NCBI RefSeq assembly: GCF_014647195.1 | Contig: NZ_BMOS01000025.1 | Location: forward strand, 1-49,259 | DNA length: 49,259 bases | Direction: 5' to 3' | Source: Oceanobacillus indicireducens | GTDB lineage: Bacteria; Bacillota; Bacilli; Bacillales; Amphibacillaceae | Part shown: positions 45,078 to 49,259 of the stretch, one piece after another | Layout: the number at the start of each line of letters is the position of its first letter | How positions within the stretch are numbered: position 1 is the stretch's first letter | Program-made: the position numbers and the translations under genes | The notes under the pieces: model-generated | Database searches by the model: none | The model's input: only the letters and a program-made list of their open reading frames with translations | What the model was told of the DNA's origin: nothing

Positions 45078-46305
45078 AATAACTCGGGATTGCTTCATCT
45101 AATTTGAAGGTTTCATGGAGGATATTTACTGCACGTTTTAATTTCTCTTCGGGCACCAACACCCAAATCGTTGTGTGGCTGTCGGCAGCTTGTAAAATTT
45201 GAATATCATGCTTCACTAAGGCAGAGACAATTTGCGATGCTACCCCAGGTATTCCGCTCATTCCTGCGCCGACAGCGGCGATTTTTGCGCAATGTTCGGC
45301 CAGTGTTACTTGAAGATTTAGTTCTTTGAAAATGCCTTTTGCTTGTTGAAGGGTTGAATTTGGAAGGGTAAATGCCAATTGGTTTGGAGATATGTTAATG
45401 AAATCAATAGAAATTCCAGCTGCAGCCATAGCCTTAAAAATAGCTGTCATTGAATAATCCGGATTCTCTTTGCGGCTGATTTTCACTTGTGCAATATCAG
45501 CTTGATGAGCAATACCGGTTATTAGTTTGTTCTTTTCTTTTGATCCGTTTTTATCTTCTCTTAAGCTTGAGATAATTGTGCCATGGTAACGTTTATAAGT
45601 GGAACGGACATGGAGTGGAAGTTTCGCTCGCATTGCAATTTCAACTGCCTGGGGATGGATGACTTTAGCTCCTTGGTAAGCGAGATTGCATGTTTCGGTG
45701 TACGTACAGTTCTTTAGCACACGAGCAGATGTGACAAGCTTCGGATCAGCGGTCATAATCCCCTCAACGTCTGTGAAAATTTCCGCTCGGACAGCATCCG
45801 TCGCTACAGCAAGAGCTGCTGCTGTCGTATCGCTTCCTCCCCTGCCAATCGTTGTAACATCCCCCTTTTTTGTCTCCCCTTGGAAGCCAGCCACTACAAT
45901 ACAATCGTAAGTATCAAAAGCACGAAACAGCCGCTTTGGATTAACATGTTGAATTTTTGCATTCGTATGGTTTTCCGTTGTCATTATTCCGGCCTGTGCT
46001 CCCGTAAAAGCTGTTGCACTTATCCCAGCCTGTTTCAGTTCATTTGCGACTACGACTGCTGAAATAATTTCCCCGCAGGCTAACAAAAGGTCAAGCTCCC
46101 TATCTGAAGCATTTGTTTCGGGATAGTTTACCAATTGCAACAAAGAATCAGTTGCATATGGTGCAGGATTTTTCCCGAGGGCGGAAACGACAACGATAAC
46201 TTTATAATCCGCATCAATTGCTTTTTTAACGTGGTAAAGCACATGTTTTCGGGTGTTTTCCGTCTGTAATGAAGTGCCGCCAAATTTCTGCACGAGAAGT
46301 TGCAT
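45073..46305 (-). CDS. dapG: Aspartokinase I (DapG)
   Basis: This 410-residue enzyme phosphorylates aspartate, the first step to diaminopimelate, lysine and dipicolinate. The N-terminal kinase motif VQKFGGTSL, the TIGRGGSDTTAAALA segment and two C-terminal ACT domains are visible. DapG is the diaminopimelate-inhibited isozyme in B. subtilis and lies in the spoVF-asd-dapG-dapA group; dapA is absent after it here. A hairpin with a U-run lies directly before its ribosome binding site. Confidence 0.93.
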   Translation of the reverse strand: MQLLVQKFGGTSLQTENTRKHVLYHVKKAIDADYKVIVVVSALGKNPAPYATDSLLQLVNYPETNASDRELDLLLACGEIISAVVVANELKQAGISATAFTGAQAGIMTTENHTNAKIQHVNPKRLFRAFDTYDCIVVAGFQGETKKGDVTTIGRGGSDTTAAALAVATDAVRAEIFTDVEGIMTADPKLVTSARVLKNCTYTETCNLAYQGAKVIHPQAVEIAMRAKLPLHVRSTYKRYHGTIISSLREDKNGSKEKNKLITGIAHQADIAQVKISRKENPDYSMTAIFKAMAAAGISIDFINISPNQLAFTLPNSTLQQAKGIFKELNLQVTLAEHCAKIAAVGAGMSGIPGVASQIVSALVKHDIQILQAADSHTTIWVLVPEEKLKRAVNILHETFKLDEAIPSYF

Positions 46306-46330
46306 TTCTTCACCTCTCTTTCCAATGAAA

Positions 46331-46390
46331 TAAAAGCAGCTACTATTACTCTTCTGTAGATGTTTAAAGATGTAATTAATAGCCGCTTTG
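46331..46390 (-). terminator. Hairpin and U-run directly upstream of dapG
   Basis: On the minus strand AAAGCGGCTA near the 5' side and TAGCTGCTTT near the 3' side pair with one mismatch, followed by TATTTC. It ends about 25 bases before the dapG start. It may terminate asd transcripts or act as an attenuator for dapG. Confidence 0.5.
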
Positions 46391-46419
46391 TTTATTTTTC
46401 TTTTTTAACTTCTTTCTAT

Positions 46420-46573
46420 CACGTATTAACGGTCTGTAATATCCCCACCTTGAAACATGAGGGAAGCCCAACAGTGTGAAGTTGGGGATAAACAGTCCGT
46501 AAATCCCTGATTCGGTTCAACTAACATTCAGTGGGGAGGTAACGAATTCCCCACTGAATGAAGTTTCACTTTA
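46420..46573 (-). ncRNA. Structured repeat element, copy B (154 nt)
   Basis: The reverse complement matches copy A (26549-26706) over its whole length. Hairpin 1 is CATTCAGTGGGG/CCCCACTGAATG. Hairpin 2 keeps TTACGG-CTGT and ATTACAG-CCGTTAA as its base and encloses TTGGGCTTCCCT. In hairpin 2 the inner stem ACTT/AAGGT replaces ACCC/GGGT of copy A, keeping pairing. The first bases (TAA) are the asd stop codon. Like copy A it lies directly after a gene on the same strand. Confidence 0.6.
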
Positions 46574-47617
46574 TAACCAGTTATTATCAACGACAGATTG
46601 AGCGATTTGAACAGTATTTAAAGCCGCGCCTTTTACTAGATTATCGGAGACAATCCATAAATGGAAACCATTTGCCTTATCCGGATCTTTCCGTACACGA
46701 CCTACAAATACTTCATCTTTATCAGCTGATGATAACGGGGTCGGATAGACTTGTTTAGAAGGCTCATCCTGCAGGACAATTCCTGGAGCTGATTCGAGTA
46801 CTTTCCAAAGATCCTCTACCGTCACATCATCTTTATCAATTTCAATATATACACTTTCCGCATGGGATGTGAATACCGGTAGACGGACACAGGTTGCCGC
46901 GACTGATAATTCCTGATCATGAAGAATTTTCTTCGACTCATTAATCATCTTCCACTCTTCCTGTGTGTATCCTCCATCGGAAAATACATCAATCTGTGGC
47001 AATGCGTTAAAAGCAATTGGATAGTGCTTTTCCTCGGATCCTACCGGGAGTACGTTCGCTTCCATCTCTTTACCATTTACATATTGTTCTGTTTGCTTTT
47101 CCAGTTCGCTAATAGCATGATCACCGGCACCGGAAACGGCTTGGTAAGTTGAAACAATTATTCTTGAAAGACCAAACGTTTCTTTAATCGGGCTTAATGC
47201 AGCAACCATTTGAATCGTCGAACAATTCGGGTTAGCAATAATCCCTTTATGATCCTTAATGTCTTCTTTGTTCACTTCCGGTACAACTAAGGGCACACCT
47301 TCAGTCATCCGAAATGCACTTGTATTGTCAATGACAACTGCACCACGCTCTACCGCTTCATTTGCTAATGCTTTCGTTACGGATCCACCTGCGGAGAAGA
47401 GGGCAATATCAACTCCATTAAAACTTTCCGGAGTTGCTTCTTCAATCGTCTTCTCTTCTCCTTTAAATTCGATTGTTTTACCCGCAGATCGTTTTGAAGC
47501 TAATACTTTTAATTCATTAATCGGAAAATTTTTTTCTTCTAATATTTGTAATATTTTCTTCCCTACAGCCCCTGTTGCACCGACTACGGCTATATTGTAA
47601 GCATTTTTTTCTGCCAT
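46571..47617 (-). CDS. asd: Aspartate-semialdehyde dehydrogenase
   Basis: This 348-residue enzyme reduces aspartyl phosphate to aspartate semialdehyde, the branch point to lysine, diaminopimelate, dipicolinate, threonine and methionine. The NADP site GATGAVGKKILQ is at the N-terminus and the catalytic cysteine is in ANPNCSTIQM. It is co-oriented with spoVFA/B upstream (66 bp away) and dapG downstream, as in B. subtilis. Its stop codon is the first triplet of structured element B. Confidence 0.97.
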   Translation of the reverse strand: MAEKNAYNIAVVGATGAVGKKILQILEEKNFPINELKVLASKRSAGKTIEFKGEEKTIEEATPESFNGVDIALFSAGGSVTKALANEAVERGAVVIDNTSAFRMTEGVPLVVPEVNKEDIKDHKGIIANPNCSTIQMVAALSPIKETFGLSRIIVSTYQAVSGAGDHAISELEKQTEQYVNGKEMEANVLPVGSEEKHYPIAFNALPQIDVFSDGGYTQEEWKMINESKKILHDQELSVAATCVRLPVFTSHAESVYIEIDKDDVTVEDLWKVLESAPGIVLQDEPSKQVYPTPLSSADKDEVFVGRVRKDPDKANGFHLWIVSDNLVKGAALNTVQIAQSVVDNNWL

Positions 47618-47683
47618 TTCTCGTTACTCCCTTCGATTACTCTAAATATTTGTACTGTTAGCGTCATATTATATCATATAATT

Positions 47684-48271
47684 CTAGTTATACGAAATGA
47701 GAATTGGTTGAAGTTGATTTTTAGTCAATGCGAATTGGAGCGTTTCATGGAGGGACGGCCAATCGGCAACGAGGGAATTTGGTTTATTAAATGGATCATC
47801 CTGGCCAAAGGGAATAAAGAATATATTTTTAGTCGCCATTAAGCGCATTAAGTTAACTCCATTTAATCCGAGGGCATCATTTGTCGACACTCCTAAAACA
47901 ACGGGAGAATCATTACGTAGCGTTGCTTTTGCAGCCATCAAGACCGCGTTGTCCGTAACCGCATTCGCCAGTTTACTCAAAGAGTTTCCTGTTAGTGGTG
48001 CAATGACCATACAGTCTAATGGGATTTTCGGACCGAATGGTTCGGCTTCCACGATGGTTGAAACAACTGTCTTACCAGTGATTTCCTCGATTTTTTTAAT
48101 CTTATCCACTGCTTTACCGTGAACAGTATCGGTATGCTTGACAGCGTCTGTAATGAATGGATATACATCTGCCCCTTCTTTAACTAGCCGAGTAAGCTCT
48201 TTAAATACGAAAACATGGGAATGATGCGAACCAGTAATACCGAAACCGATTTTCTTTCCAGAAAGTGACAT
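47684..48271 (-). CDS. spoVFB: Dipicolinate synthase subunit B
   Basis: This 195-residue flavoprotein-like subunit belongs to the flavin mononucleotide-dependent decarboxylase fold (GFGITGSHHSHVF, then DCMVIAPLTGNSLSKLANAVTDNAVLMAAKA). With SpoVFA it oxidises dihydrodipicolinate to dipicolinic acid, which loads the spore core with calcium. It starts two bases after the spoVFA stop, which implies translational coupling. Confidence 0.95.
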   Translation of the reverse strand: MSLSGKKIGFGITGSHHSHVFVFKELTRLVKEGADVYPFITDAVKHTDTVHGKAVDKIKKIEEITGKTVVSTIVEAEPFGPKIPLDCMVIAPLTGNSLSKLANAVTDNAVLMAAKATLRNDSPVVLGVSTNDALGLNGVNLMRLMATKNIFFIPFGQDDPFNKPNSLVADWPSLHETLQFALTKNQLQPILISYN

Positions 48272-48273
48272 GT

Positions 48274-49149
48274 TTATCTCCTTCCTTCTATCACTTGCAT
48301 AATCACATTCGCTAAAATTTTGCCAGAAGTCTTCGGAGCAACGACACCAGGGAGACTTTTTGCTAGAATTGCTTTAATTCCGCGCTTCTCAGCAAATTCA
48401 AAGTCCGTTCCACCCGGTTTCGAAGCAAGGTCGATAATAACCGTATGGGCAGGTAACTTTTCAATAGCTTCACGCTTAATAACAAGTGCAGGTATCGTAT
48501 TGATTAAAAGATCACATTGGTCAAGATGGTCTGGCAGTTGCTCAAGGGGAATCGCCTGAAGGTTCATCTCTGTTATGCGGGCAAGGTCACTTAAATCCCT
48601 TGAAGCTACACTTACCTTTGCACCAAGACTTGAGAATTTATTAGCAATCGTATGACCAACACGGCCAAATCCAGTTACAATGACATTGGATGAATGAATC
48701 GTATAATCCGTATGCTCAATTGCCATCATAATTGTACCTTCAGCAGTAGGTATCGAGTTATAAATTGCGACATCATCCCGGTTAAGAAGCGGTACAAGTT
48801 CAATTCTATTATTTTCAGCCTGTTCCTTTAGAAAATCATTTGCTATTCCAGTAAACATAATTGCGGATTCCTTTAGATTTTTAAACCATTCTTCTGTCAA
48901 TTGGAGCGGCTGATCGGAAAAGACCGTTTCTACATTACCTAACTCATCAGTTCCGGTAATTGGTAAAATAATTACATCCAGATCAGCGGGGTGAATCTCC
49001 GATAGATCGCTCTGTTTTAATCCTGTAAAGCTTTGTTCCAATTTATCAAACCCGATTAAAACAATTGTTACTTTTGGTAATGCTTGCAGCTGGCGGATTA
49101 ATTCCAGGTAGCGAGCATCACCGCCAATTACAGCAATGAGTTGCTCCAT
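48274..49149 (-). CDS. spoVFA: Dipicolinate synthase subunit A
   Basis: This 291-residue subunit has a dinucleotide-binding Rossmann motif (VIVTGFGRVGHTIA) near residue 155 and belongs to the SpoVFA family, which resembles D-isomer-specific dehydrogenases. It works with SpoVFB in the mother cell. The start at 49149 has GGAGG upstream, and a good sigma-K promoter precedes it. Confidence 0.95.
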   Translation of the reverse strand: MEQLIAVIGGDARYLELIRQLQALPKVTIVLIGFDKLEQSFTGLKQSDLSEIHPADLDVIILPITGTDELGNVETVFSDQPLQLTEEWFKNLKESAIMFTGIANDFLKEQAENNRIELVPLLNRDDVAIYNSIPTAEGTIMMAIEHTDYTIHSSNVIVTGFGRVGHTIANKFSSLGAKVSVASRDLSDLARITEMNLQAIPLEQLPDHLDQCDLLINTIPALVIKREAIEKLPAHTVIIDLASKPGGTDFEFAEKRGIKAILAKSLPGVVAPKTSGKILANVIMQVIEGRR

Positions 49150-49185
49150 TATTGCTACTAACCTCCAAACATCATTTTCTCTCTA

Positions 49186-49212
49186 TAGAATATGATGATT
49201 GCGCCTTAGAGT
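49186..49212 (-). promoter_or_regulatory. Candidate sigma-K promoter of spoVFA
   Basis: On the minus strand CATATTCTA (plus 49186-49194) fits the sigma-K -10 CATAnnnTA exactly, with AC (plus 49211-49212) 16 bases upstream. SpoVF is transcribed by sigma-K in B. subtilis. From 49234 an A-run with GGCTGATATC begins what may be another hairpin, cut by the window end. Confidence 0.6.
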
Positions 49213-49259
49213 GATTGTAGACTAGCCAATAAATGAAAAAAGGCTGATATCTTGAGATA

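Noticed and set aside
46306-46420. Lysine riboswitch before dapG
   Set aside because: The conserved L-box core is not visible and the segment is too short.

Overview
The window is a stretch of core chromosome from a low-GC, endospore-forming member of the Bacillaceae. Spore genes (cotE, spoVS, spoVK, spoIIIE, spoVFA/B, sirA), a LexA regulon of Bacillus type (GAAC-N4-GTTC boxes), GGAGG ribosome binding sites and frequent TTG starts all point this way. The gene content and the GC-rich palindromic repeats resemble halotolerant genera such as Oceanobacillus or Virgibacillus, but the genus is an inference. Nearly all genes lie on the minus strand. The order follows the Bacillus subtilis segments spoVFA-recA-mutSL-hfq-glnA and lexA-tkt-ccdA, with several losses and insertions.

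Layout. At 1-3.5 kb are a truncated PAS-domain sensor, yneK, ccdC, ccdA, a 3-methyladenine DNA glycosylase and yneF. At 3.5-9.4 kb is an accessory block inserted between yneF and sirA. It holds a lipoprotein gene between two direct repeats, a palindromic MITE-like element, an orphan SOS-controlled YolD-like gene, and a three-gene operon for a FabF-like condensing enzyme, an acyl-activating enzyme and a hotdog thioesterase. At 9.4-14.2 kb are sirA, tkt, ynzC, yneB, a 35-residue membrane peptide in the yneA position, and lexA with three LexA sites. At 14.2-20.9 kb are glnA (without glnR), ynbB, hflX, spoVK, hfq, miaA and dps. At 21.3-33.8 kb are mutL, mutS, cotE, ricA (ymcA), miaB, spoVS, ymdB, rny and recA. 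At 33.8-43.9 kb are cinA, pgsA, a rodZ-like gene (ymfM), ymfK, ymfJ, ymfI, ymfH, ymfF and spoIIIE. At 44-49.2 kb are ylzJ, tepA, dapG, asd, spoVFB and spoVFA; dapA and rnjB, which sit between dapG and tepA in B. subtilis, are missing.

How the genes work together. DNA repair and the SOS response are heavily represented (lexA, the yneA-position peptide, yneB, the YolD-like gene, recA, mutSL, the alkyl-purine glycosylase). RNA maturation and decay form a second theme (rny, ricA, miaA, miaB, hfq, ymdB). The third is the spore programme: dipicolinate synthesis (spoVFA/B with asd and dapG), CotE coat morphogenesis, and SpoIIIE chromosome packaging.

The most interesting non-genic signals are three. 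One is a two-copy structured element of about 155 nt (26549-26706 and 46420-46573) with compensatory base changes. The second is a family of GC-rich palindromes (about 4.8-5.04, 21.1, 30.2-30.6 and 41.4 kb) whose core is conserved while the arms differ in sequence yet stay self-complementary. The third is the SOS-regulated mini-YneA peptide, which has lost the LysM domain of the B. subtilis protein.
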